Positions 1 through 6,426 of a stretch of 8,343 nucleotides of DNA are shown here, piece by piece. Position 1 is the first letter of the stretch; every line of letters starts with the position of its first letter. The position numbers were made by a program, and so were the translations under genes. This stretch comes from Niastella sp. (GTDB lineage: Bacteria > Bacteroidota > Bacteroidia > Chitinophagales > Chitinophagaceae): positions 1 to 8,343 of the forward strand of contig JAJKIL010000452.1 in assembly GCA_021154515.1 (NCBI GenBank). Reading direction: 5' to 3'. The notes under the pieces are model-generated. The model worked only from the letters and a program-made list of their open reading frames with translations. It did not search any database and was not told where the DNA came from.

Positions 1-510
1 AAGATCTTTAATAAAAAATGTGGTGGCTGTCACGGTTCCTATGGCGCTACTGAAAAATACCCCAACCTGTTGATCCCCGAGCCGGTAATTCAAACTGATT
101 CGCTGTTGTACAAAAGCAATTATTCCGCTTCACAGTTTGTTGACTGGTTCAATAAAAGCTGGTTCACCACGGGCGATCATCCGGCGCGGCTGGAACCATT
201 TATGGGATACATTGCGCCCCCGCTCGATGGCATTTGGGTTACAGCACCCTACCTGCATAAAGGTTCTGTGCCAACGTTAGAGGCCTTGCTTAACAGCGAT
301 CTTCGCCCCAGATACTGGAGCCGCGATTTTGACAACCCGGAATACGACTATGAAAAAATAGGCTGGAAATTCACCAAAGAAACAAAGGCCCTCGATAAAT
401 TCACCTACAATACCGATCAGCCCGGTTATGGCAACTATGGCCACACCTTTGGTGACAGGCTTACTGAGAAAGACAGGAAGGCGGTATTGGAGTACCTGAA
501 GACGTTGTGA
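1..510 (+). CDS. RoxA-like c-type cytochrome, C-terminal fragment
   Basis: The reading frame is open from base 1 and stops at 508-510, so only the last 169 residues are visible and the start lies outside the window. A heme c attachment motif CGGCH is encoded at 19-33 (residues 7-11 of the fragment). The distal part contains PPLDGIWVTAPYLHKGS and PTLEALL, then YGHTFGDRLTEKDR and EYLKTL at the end. From memory, this arrangement is typical of the di-heme cytochrome c peroxidase-like/RoxA-like family of periplasmic cytochromes, whose upstream half carries another heme site. Met and His residues in these motifs (FMGY, YLHKG, GHTFG) are possible heme ligands, but this cannot be settled from a fragment. 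The likely role is periplasmic electron transfer or oxidation; the substrate is unknown. RoxA itself cleaves rubber, but most relatives are uncharacterised, so that activity should not be assumed. An ATG at 70 is internal because the heme motif lies before it. Confidence 0.82.
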   Translation, partial: KIFNKKCGGCHGSYGATEKYPNLLIPEPVIQTDSLLYKSNYSASQFVDWFNKSWFTTGDHPARLEPFMGYIAPPLDGIWVTAPYLHKGSVPTLEALLNSDLRPRYWSRDFDNPEYDYEKIGWKFTKETKALDKFTYNTDQPGYGNYGHTFGDRLTEKDRKAVLEYLKTL

Positions 511-514
511 GGAA

Positions 515-562
515 GTTGATCAGTTGACGAGTTGACGAGTTAACAAGTTTACAAGTTAACGA
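515..562. repeat. Six phased 8-bp repeats, GTTRACRA type
   Basis: Six consecutive octamers begin four bases after the cytochrome stop codon: GTTGATCA, GTTGACGA, GTTGACGA, GTTAACAA, GTTTACAA, GTTAACGA. The phase is exact over 48 bp. More degenerate GTTRA-type units continue irregularly to about 620. A second octamer array of similar design follows the last gene of the window. No hairpin with a T-tract is seen here, so this is not an obvious intrinsic terminator. The rest of 563-690 holds no gene I can support. Confidence 0.85.
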
Positions 563-690
563 GATAGAAGAAGGTTAAGAGAAATAAAGGAGAAAGTTGA
601 TAGAGTTGAAAAGAGTAAGAAACGAAAATAGTGAGAAAAATTACATCTTCGTTTGCCGTTTCACGACTCAGCCTTGCCGCGTCGCGGTTC

Positions 691-718
691 TGCCTTCTGC
701 CCTTTGCCCTCTGCCTTT
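691..718. repeat. Four phased 7-bp repeats, TGCCYTY type
   Basis: Four consecutive heptamers, TGCCTTC, TGCCCTT, TGCCCTC and TGCCTTT, end inside the stop codon (717-719) of the minus-strand gene. The same heptamer type occurs in reverse orientation inside the helicase gene and again downstream of it. The short sequence before the array (CTTGCCGCG) also resembles the one before the downstream array (GTTGCCGCG), so the mobile or recurring unit may be longer than the heptamers alone. Confidence 0.8.
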
Positions 719-2330
719 ATTTAATCAGTTTCCCGAACGAAGTATGTTTGTCTGCTTTTACCTGCACCAGATAAACACCGGGAAGCAGCGCCGACAAATT
801 ACTCATGACGATGGTATTCCGGCCCAACAATCCTTCCTGTTGCACCTTTTTTACCAATCGGCCACTCGCATCGTACAGCGCTACCTGAATCATTCCGGCT
901 TTCTCCAGTTGCATACTTATTTGCAGAATATCTTTAAATGGATTGGGGAACACTTCAGTACTTACCGTCAATGTATTCCCGGTTCGTACCACCACCATAT
1001 TGGTGTAATAGTAATTCCCATTAAGATCTGTTTCGCGGATGCGGTAATACACCGTTCCGGTAACACCCGGGGAATATACATACGAATAGGGGGTGATTAC
1101 ATCATTAGTGTTGGCGGCCGCCAATTCACCAACTTCGGTAAATGACCAGCCATCCAGGCTATATTCAATGGTAAAGGAGCGCGCATTTACCTGTGCATAG
1201 GCTAACCAGTTCAGTTGAACCTGTCCGTTATTATAAACAGCTTGTAAAGCACCCAACCTCTCTGCCAGTACTGAACATACAGCCGGGTTCGCCATCGTTG
1301 GCGTATAGGTATTGGGATTTGCTGCCACCAGGGCCCCGTTCACAATAAGGTTGCTGGTTGTACCCGGCATGGACTGGTTAACAGTCAACTTCTGGCCGGC
1401 AGAACTATTCTTCCCCTTGATCTGCTGGTTATTTGATACTGAACCAGCCACATACAAACTGCCATTTCCCTGAATGGTTCCATTATTACTTAACCCGCCA
1501 TTTACCCGTAACTGGGCATTGCTGTTATTGATGAGGAAGCTATTGCCATTGATCGAATACGAACCGCTAACATAAAACAACCCTTCATTGCGAATACCCG
1601 TGGAGCCGGTAACACTGCCTGAAAATGTCATAATACCCAGGTTTACAATTGAATCGCTGGTAGTGCCGGTATTGAAGGTGCCGTTTGCAAAAACGGCCTT
1701 ATTTTGATTATAGAACAGTCCTGAAGAAGTGAAGGTTCCATTAACGGTAACTGTTCCGCGGTTATTGATGGTAGTACCACTGTTGGTAGTAAGATCCTGG
1801 GTAAAATTTAAAACCCCGTTATTATTTATAACAGCTCCGGATCCCACATTAGCAGTAGTGCTAAACGTCATAGTACCACAAGCAGTATTCGATACCGTTA
1901 GCGCAGAGTTCTGGTTCCAGCTACTGGCCCAGGTAAAACTGCCGTTATTTGTGATGGCCGCGCCGTTACTGATCGATACGTTATTCATTATCACCGTACC
2001 ATTATTTGTAACAGCGGCAGAAAAGGTATTCGCCGTGCCGGGCGCAAATTTACCACCCGTTTGTATTTGAATGACAGATCCCTGGTTGGTTGTAATATTG
2101 CCCGTATAATTGCCACCACTCACAACGACCATGGTAGCCCCGTTATTTAACGTGATGCCGCCACTGAAAGCAGTACTGATGCAAACTGTTTGTCCATTAG
2201 TGTAGCTGCCTGCAGCATTGGAAATACTGCCGGCTGGGCATTGGGCTGTTACCGCCCGGGTGGATAATATCACCCAAAGGATCACCAATAACCAACGGAT
2301 ATTGGCGGGGGTACGGGAATCAAGTTTCAT
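717..2330 (-). CDS. Secreted Asn/Gly-repeat protein with T9SS type A sorting domain
   Basis: The product has 537 residues from the ATG at 2330. That start gives a normal Sec signal peptide (MKLD..., hydrophobic core WLLVILWVIL, probable cleavage after AVTA before QCPAG). Frame extension to a TTG at 2372 would add 14 residues ahead of the signal peptide and is unlikely. Residues of about 35-330 form a run of roughly ten irregular segments built around NNG(T/S/A) followed by a short hydrophobic strand, for example TNNGTVIMNN and NNRGTVTVNG. This suggests a beta-helix or beta-solenoid. A beta-sandwich-like segment follows (VQLNW ... FTIEYSLDGWSF ... YYRIRETDLNG). Residues 458-537 match a type IX sorting domain: VFPNPFKD, YDASGRLVKK, LLPGVYLVQV and a final GKLIK. 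The protein is therefore predicted to be exported to the periplasm, passed through the T9SS and anchored or released at the cell surface. Its ligand or function is not recognisable; adhesion is a guess. The gene is divergent from the helicase. Confidence 0.9.
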   Translation of the reverse strand: MKLDSRTPANIRWLLVILWVILSTRAVTAQCPAGSISNAAGSYTNGQTVCISTAFSGGITLNNGATMVVVSGGNYTGNITTNQGSVIQIQTGGKFAPGTANTFSAAVTNNGTVIMNNVSISNGAAITNNGSFTWASSWNQNSALTVSNTACGTMTFSTTANVGSGAVINNNGVLNFTQDLTTNSGTTINNRGTVTVNGTFTSSGLFYNQNKAVFANGTFNTGTTSDSIVNLGIMTFSGSVTGSTGIRNEGLFYVSGSYSINGNSFLINNSNAQLRVNGGLSNNGTIQGNGSLYVAGSVSNNQQIKGKNSSAGQKLTVNQSMPGTTSNLIVNGALVAANPNTYTPTMANPAVCSVLAERLGALQAVYNNGQVQLNWLAYAQVNARSFTIEYSLDGWSFTEVGELAAANTNDVITPYSYVYSPGVTGTVYYRIRETDLNGNYYYTNMVVVRTGNTLTVSTEVFPNPFKDILQISMQLEKAGMIQVALYDASGRLVKKVQQEGLLGRNTIVMSNLSALLPGVYLVQVKADKHTSFGKLIK

Positions 2331-2577
2331 GCGGATCAACGGGTTGGGTTGTTGCGCCCGTATAGGCACCAAACACAGGCCAGATTGCCAAAAACCTAAA
2401 TCCCATTAATGGTTTACATTTTTATCAATTACATAAATACCTGTATACACTACACTTATAAGCAAGTTTTTCTTTACTAAAATACCCTTAGCAAGCGAAG
2501 GAAACCCGCATCAGCCGTTACAATCTTCCCTTTACAGGAAAAAAATTCCAAATTATGGAAAGCGCACGTCATTAGAT

Positions 2578-2610
2578 GGCCTCCCCCCACCGGGGGTCGG
2601 GAGGGGGTAT
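2578..2610. repeat. GC-rich palindromic repeat, copy 1
   Basis: The sequence has the layout CCTCCCCCC, loop ACC, GGGGG, then TCGGGAGGGGG. It shares this architecture (C-rich arm, ACC or similar loop, G-rich arm, second G-rich arm) with copies at 3496-3531 and 4662-4717 inside the helicase gene. Its right arm runs into the tandem repeat that follows. Similar G/C-rich palindromes are, from general knowledge, common dispersed elements in Bacteroidota genomes. Confidence 0.65.
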
Positions 2611-2743
2611 GCAACAAAAGGGTCTGAGCTTCTGGGAGGTTGGAGGGGGCCTGCAACAACAGAGTCTGAGCCTTGGGGAGGTTAGAGGGGCCTGCAACAA
2701 CAGAGTCTGAGCCGGATCTCCGGCGGAAGGTTGGGTGGGGCTT
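2599..2743. repeat. 41/42-bp tandem repeat, about 3.4 copies
   Basis: TGCAACAA recurs at 2610, 2652 and 2693, and TCTGAGC recurs at 2623, 2665 and 2706, both with spacings of 42 and 41 bp. Each unit begins with a G-rich segment such as GGGAGGTTGGAGGGGGCC, followed by TGCAACAACAGAGTCTGAGC. A fourth, partial unit (GGAAGGTTGGGTGGGGCTTG) ends at about 2743. The G-rich part resembles the right arm of the neighbouring palindrome, which suggests the array grew from one arm of it. It lies about 70-215 bp before the helicase start codon. Confidence 0.85.
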
Positions 2744-2814
2744 GAAAATTCGCTAAATTACTTCGCAAAGGAAAGGTATGCAGGTGCTAATCAATTGCCG
2801 CATGCCCATGTGTT

Positions 2815-5520
2815 ATGAGGCTTCAAACAACTACCGGATATACTACGATCGTTAACTGGCTGGCAAACAAAAACCACCATCCGTTCACCTTCCAGGAAGA
2901 AACCTGGCAACATATTATTAATGGTAAAAGCGGATTGGTGAACGCCCCAACAGGCTGTGGAAAAACATTTTCTGTGTTCCTGGGCGCCCTGATCGATTTT
3001 ATCAATCACCACCCCGACGACTGGAAATCAAAAGGCAATAATGGATTACAACTGTTATGGATCACCCCCTTGCGGGCCCTGGCCAAGGATATTGGCCGGG
3101 CTATGGAAGAAGTGGTGAGTGAGCTTGGCATGCAATGGAAAATAGGCATCCGCAACGGCGATACCGACATCAACGAACGGCAGCGACAAAAACGCCGTAT
3201 GCCCGAAGTGTTGATCATTACCCCTGAAAGCCTGCACCTGTTGCTGGCGCAAAAAGGCTATCCGGCTACTTTTGACACCCTGCAGACCATGGCCGTTGAC
3301 GAATGGCACGAACTCATCGGATCCAAACGAGGCGTTCAGGTAGAACTCGCCGTTTCACGATTAGTGGGCTTGCGAAACTCATTACGCGTATGGGGCATTT
3401 CAGCCACTATCGGTAATTTAGAACAGGCGAAAGAGGTTTTGCTATCTCCTGTGTTTCACAAAGAGGGACCGATTGAGGTTAATCGCGAGGTAGCCGGCTC
3501 CCCCTCCACCGGAGGGGGCCGGGGGGAGGCCGTCAAAGCCAACATTCGCAAAGACGTTGTCATTGAATCCATCATCCCCGATGAAATTGAAAAATATCCC
3601 TGGGCCGGGCACCTGGGCCTAAGGCTGATCCATAAAGTACTGCCCATTTTAAACAACAGCCGCACCACGCTCATCTTCATCAATACCCGGGGCATGAGCG
3701 AGCAGTGGTACCAGGCTTTGTTAACCGCCGCGCCCGATCTGGCGGGCGCCATAGCCTTACACCATGGCAGTATTGAACAGGAATTGCGCATCTGGGTAGA
3801 AGAAGCTCTGCATACCGGCCGGCTAAAGGCCGTGGTATGCACCGCCAGTCTTGACCTCGGTGTTGATTTTCGACATGTTGAAACCGTTATACAGGTAGGT
3901 TCACCCAAAGGCGTTGCCCGCTTTTTACAACGCGCCGGAAGAAGCGGCCACAGTCCGGGCGATGTAAGCCGGATCTATTTTCTGCCTACCCATTCGCTGG
4001 AACTGGTAGAAGCAGCCGCCCTGAAAAATGCGGTGGAAGAAACATTTATCGAAAGCAGGGAGCCCATGCTGTTATGCTTTGATGTGCTGATCCAGTACCT
4101 GAGCACCCTCGCCATTTCAGATGGCTTTTTACCCGAGCCGTTGTTAAAAGAGCTCAGGTCAACGTATTGTTACCGCGATATGACCGACAGCGAGTGGATG
4201 GCCATCCTGGAATTTATTACCTCTGGCGGCAATGCTTTACAACAATATGATGAATATAAAAAGGTAGAGGTCATCGATGGCGTGTTTCGTATTAACAGCC
4301 GGCGCATAGCCATGCGGCATCGCATGCACATCGGCACCATTGTAAGCGAAGCCATGATGAAAGTAAAATTCCTCAGTGGCGGCTTTATTGGGGTAATAGA
4401 AGAATGGTTTGTCACCCGTTTATCGCCCGGCGATGTATTTACCCTGGCGGGCCGACAACTGGAACTGGTGACCATCAAGGATATGACTGCCCTCGTAAGA
4501 AAATCAAACGCCAAAAAATCGATCGTACCCAGCTGGCAGGGCGGCCGCATGCCGTTAAGTGCCAATCTAGGCAAGAAGTTGCGTGAGAAATTCGAAGAGG
4601 CCAGAGACATACAAGAAGGAGGCAAAGGGCAAAGGGCAGAGGGCAAAGGGCAGAAGCAGCAACCTCCCCCTCCAATGGAGAGCCAGTCCCGACCTGTCGG
4701 GAGGGCCGGGGGGAGGTCTCAAAGCAATAGGCAGAAGACAGAAGTAAGGAGTACTAAGAACGGAGATCCATTGCCGATTGCCGATTGCCGATTGCCGACG
4801 GCTTCACCTGACATCGAATTACAGGTCCTTGAACCGCTATTCAATTTACAGGAAACCCTCTCCCACGTACCCGGGGCCAATGAATTATTAATTGAACATA
4901 TAGAAACGAAGGATGGCTATCACCTGTTTGTATACCCGTTCGAAGGGCGGCTGGTGCATGAAGCCATGGCAGCCATTCTGGCCTGGCGCATTAGTAAGAT
5001 AACGCCCATTACTTTTTCCTTTGCCATGAATGATTATGGGTTTGAACTGTTGAGCGATCAACCCATACCGGTGGACGATACCAATGTGTATGAACTGTTC
5101 ACCCCAAATAATCTATTGGCTGATATTCAGCGAAGTGCAAATGCAACAGAAATGGCAAAACGAAAATTCCGCGATATCGCGGTTATCGGCGGACTCATCT
5201 TCCAGGGTTATCCCGGTGAACAAAAGAAAGCACGGCATTTACAATCGTCTGCCTCGTTATTATTCAATGTATTTTCAGAGTATGACTCGGGTAATTTACT
5301 ATTACGCCAATCCTATCAGGAAGTTTTCGATCAACAGATGGAAGAAGTACGGCTGCGCAACATGTTGGAAAGAATACAACAATCAACCATCATCATTACA
5401 TTTCCCCAGCAGTTAACCCCATTCTGTTTTCCGATAAAAGTAGACAGCATGCGGGAAAACCTCACTTCGGAAAAACTGGAGGACCGGGTTAAGCGTATGC
5501 AAGCACAACTGAACCAATAG
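2815..5520 (+). CDS. Lhr-type DEXH helicase, ligase-associated DNA-damage-response subfamily
   Basis: This 901-residue protein is a superfamily 2 ATP-dependent helicase. Motif I is NAPTGCGKT (residues 43-51, Lys50), motif Ia TPLRALA (84-90), motif II DEWH (162-165), motif III SATIG (196-200), motif IV LIFINTR (286-292), motif V SLDLGVDF (345-352) and motif VI QRAGRSGH (372-379). After the two RecA domains come the Lhr-core winged-helix and beta domains (to about 598). A C-terminal segment has ELLIEH (690-695), HLFVYPFEGRLVHE (703-716) and NDYGFELLS (739-747). These C-terminal motifs and the DEWH box match, from memory, the ligase-associated Lhr-like helicases that act with an ATP-dependent ligase, an exonuclease and the phosphoesterase PdeM in DNA repair. 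None of those partners is in this window. An in-frame TAA at 2788-2790 makes ATG 2815 the first possible ATG. Two inserts of repeat DNA are read through in frame: residues of about 228-239 and 600-664. Without them the length is about 824, near the family's usual size. No helicase motif is interrupted, so activity is plausible. Confidence 0.93.
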   Translation: MRLQTTTGYTTIVNWLANKNHHPFTFQEETWQHIINGKSGLVNAPTGCGKTFSVFLGALIDFINHHPDDWKSKGNNGLQLLWITPLRALAKDIGRAMEEVVSELGMQWKIGIRNGDTDINERQRQKRRMPEVLIITPESLHLLLAQKGYPATFDTLQTMAVDEWHELIGSKRGVQVELAVSRLVGLRNSLRVWGISATIGNLEQAKEVLLSPVFHKEGPIEVNREVAGSPSTGGGRGEAVKANIRKDVVIESIIPDEIEKYPWAGHLGLRLIHKVLPILNNSRTTLIFINTRGMSEQWYQALLTAAPDLAGAIALHHGSIEQELRIWVEEALHTGRLKAVVCTASLDLGVDFRHVETVIQVGSPKGVARFLQRAGRSGHSPGDVSRIYFLPTHSLELVEAAALKNAVEETFIESREPMLLCFDVLIQYLSTLAISDGFLPEPLLKELRSTYCYRDMTDSEWMAILEFITSGGNALQQYDEYKKVEVIDGVFRINSRRIAMRHRMHIGTIVSEAMMKVKFLSGGFIGVIEEWFVTRLSPGDVFTLAGRQLELVTIKDMTALVRKSNAKKSIVPSWQGGRMPLSANLGKKLREKFEEARDIQEGGKGQRAEGKGQKQQPPPPMESQSRPVGRAGGRSQSNRQKTEVRSTKNGDPLPIADCRLPTASPDIELQVLEPLFNLQETLSHVPGANELLIEHIETKDGYHLFVYPFEGRLVHEAMAAILAWRISKITPITFSFAMNDYGFELLSDQPIPVDDTNVYELFTPNNLLADIQRSANATEMAKRKFRDIAVIGGLIFQGYPGEQKKARHLQSSASLLFNVFSEYDSGNLLLRQSYQEVFDQQMEEVRLRNMLERIQQSTIIITFPQQLTPFCFPIKVDSMRENLTSEKLEDRVKRMQAQLNQ
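3496..3531. repeat. GC-rich palindromic repeat, copy 2, inside helicase gene
   Basis: The core is a perfect inverted repeat CCCCCTCC (3500-3507), loop ACC, GGAGGGGG (3511-3518), followed by a second G-rich arm GGGGGGAGGCC. It adds 12 codons reading GSPSTGGGRGEA between EVNREVA and VKANIRKDVVIES in the helicase. The position is a variable surface stretch between motif III and the PWAGHLGL segment. No target-site duplication is evident. Confidence 0.75.
4621..4655. repeat. Five phased 7-bp repeats, GGCARAG type, inside helicase gene
   Basis: Five consecutive heptamers, GGCAAAG, GGCAAAG, GGCAGAG, GGCAAAG and GGCAGAA, are the reverse complement of the TGCCYTY heptamers found at 691-718 and 5618-5659. 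Because 7 bp times 3 gives 7 codons, the translation also repeats every seven residues (GKGQRAEGKGQK, residues 603-614). Confidence 0.88.
4662..4717. repeat. GC-rich palindromic repeat, copy 3, inside helicase gene
   Basis: The outer arms are ACCTCCCCC (4662-4670) and GGGGGAGGT (4709-4717), a perfect 9-bp inverted repeat. An inner hairpin TCCCGAC-CT-GTCGGGA lies at 4687-4702. The left part CCCCCTCC-AAT-GGAG matches the head of copy 2. In the helicase it encodes a Pro/Gly/Arg-rich stretch (PPPPMESQSRPVGRAGGR). Confidence 0.8.
4771..4798. repeat. Four perfect 7-bp repeats TTGCCGA inside helicase gene
   Basis: TTGCCGA is repeated four times without error. It encodes LPIADCRLP (residues 653-661) at the end of the 65-residue insert. 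It differs from the TGCCYTY heptamers but has the same period. Between this array and the palindrome (4718-4770) the DNA is purine-rich (GGCAGAAGACAGAAG and similar), apparently also repeat-derived. Confidence 0.85.
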
Positions 5521-5548
5521 GCAATCAGCAATTTGCAATGGGCAAAAC
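5521..5548. repeat. Four phased 7-bp GCAANNN repeats directly after helicase stop
   Basis: The heptamers GCAATCA, GCAATTT, GCAATGG and GCAAAAC start on the first base after the helicase TAG. A small imperfect hairpin (CCCCAACTTGTCGGGG, 5573-5588) follows. It resembles the inner hairpin of palindrome copy 3 and has no T-tract, so it is not a confident terminator. Confidence 0.7.
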
Positions 5549-5617
5549 CCCTCGAACGGGAATCACCTTGCCCCAACTTGTCGGGGTGCCGGGTCTTCGT
5601 TGCCGCGATGAGGCCTT

Positions 5618-5659
5618 CGCCTTTTGCCCTCTGCCCTTTGCCTTCTTCCCACTGCCTTT
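5618..5659. repeat. Six phased 7-bp repeats, TGCCYTY type
   Basis: The heptamers CGCCTTT, TGCCCTC, TGCCCTT, TGCCTTC, TTCCCAC and TGCCTTT run in phase, with the fifth unit degenerate. They are the same family as 691-718 and the reverse complement of the array inside the helicase gene. Both intergenic copies lie past the end of a gene. Confidence 0.8.
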
Positions 5660-6426
5660 CTTTTCCACATTCATCCCAAAATGAGAAAAAAGAATCTATT
5701 CCCCCTGGGGTAGGGGCAAAAAAATACCTGCCTTTTATTGCCGTACCGATAAGCACAGTAAAAAAAGCAGGCATAAGAAATTTACACACAGCTCTAACCA
5801 ACAACGTTTAAATACTTTCAGAGGATCATAAGGTTATTCAACAATGGTACTCTGAAACAGATTCCATAAGCTAGGGATTAATACGAGCCAAAACAGCCAG
5901 GCCTTTCCCAGGAATTGATGTGGGTACGCTGTTTTCAAAGGTACGATAGATGTCGGGAATGGATACGTGTTTTCTACAGGGACAGTATATTGACTAAAAA
6001 GTAAAAGGCGAAAAAGAAGTTGATTGACATTGGATTTCACCGGTAATCACTGGATATTGGAAATGACTTTTGGACGGTTGAATTCTAAGGACTCTGGACG
6101 ATACGAGGTTGCCAATCCCCGTCAATCAACTTGGCTCCAAAAATAGGTGTTGATAACAATGTGGAAAAGAGCAATATTGCCCTATTTTATTTATTCGGTT
6201 TTTACTTCCCAAACTAGTACTATTCACATATCAATAAGGTATAGTAACTACCTACCCATAGTAATGTTACCTTTCAAAATGTTTATAAGTATATTCCGAA
6301 ATAATATAATTTCGTAAAAATGCTATAGTATTTGTCACGAAAATTTAAGACTTTGGGTCCGAATTTGGACGTCGTGTAAACCGGCGTCTTTGGATCCCTT
6401 ATCTTATTAAAAACAATACAACCCGC
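5660..6426. other. Long spacer without a supported gene
   Basis: No reading frame here has a convincing start, family motif or neighbour context. A short G/C hairpin CCCC-CT-GGGG with a trailing GGGG lies near 5701-5717 and resembles the dispersed palindromes. A minus-strand frame at 5834-6040 (68 residues) has a hydrophobic stretch GKAWLFWLVLIPSLW but no ribosome-binding site or recognised family, so it could be a decayed gene end or chance. A 10-bp palindrome GCAATATTGC is at 6171-6180. From about 6150 the sequence is AT-rich, as expected for the promoter zone of the response regulator. AATTTCGT (6308-6315) and ACGAAAATT (6337-6345) form a near-perfect inverted repeat that could be an operator. 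I see no tRNA or rRNA. Confidence 0.5.
6355..6398 (+). promoter_or_regulatory. Predicted stem-loop upstream of response regulator start
   Basis: GACGTCG (6368-6374) pairs with CGGCGTC (6382-6388) around the 7-nt loop TGTAAAC, with one G-T pair. Outside it GGGTCC (6355-6360) can pair with GGATCCC (6392-6398) with one bulged base. The structure ends 28 nt before the ATG at 6427. It is GC-rich in an otherwise AT-rich leader and lacks a following T-tract, so a leader structure or operator is likelier than a terminator. The function is inferred only from position. Confidence 0.35.

Larger units (their letters stand above)
2331..2814. other. Divergent intergenic spacer with repeats
   Basis: This spacer of about 480 bp separates the start of the minus-strand surface protein gene from the start of the plus-strand helicase gene, so promoters for both should lie here. 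The part at 2400-2480 is AT-rich and is the best place for the surface-protein promoter, but I see no exact match to the Bacteroidota TAnnTTTG -7 element on either strand. A short inverted repeat TTCCA-5-TGGAA lies at 2546-2560. From 2578 onward the spacer is GC-rich and consists of the palindrome and 41/42-bp tandem repeats listed separately. Short reading frames here are low-complexity readings of the repeats. Confidence 0.6.

Noticed and set aside
597..1145. Plus-strand reading frame of 182 codons
   Set aside because: It lies mostly opposite the well-supported surface-protein gene and starts in repeat sequence. Its translation shows no family motif.
2331..2372. Upstream TTG start for the surface protein
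   Set aside because: It would put 14 polar residues ahead of a normal signal peptide, and the ATG at 2330 gives a standard N-terminus.
5573..5588. Terminator for the helicase gene
   Set aside because: The hairpin is imperfect and no T-tract follows. It resembles the dispersed palindrome family instead.
5331..5811. Overlapping frames on both strands around the helicase end and the heptamer array
   Set aside because: Their translations consist largely of repeat DNA or of the helicase gene read antisense. There is no start signal or recognisable domain.
6325..6334. Bacteroidota -7 promoter element (TAGTATTTG) before the response regulator
   Set aside because: The spacing is one base longer than TAnnTTTG and no clear -33 element is visible, so it is too weak to list.
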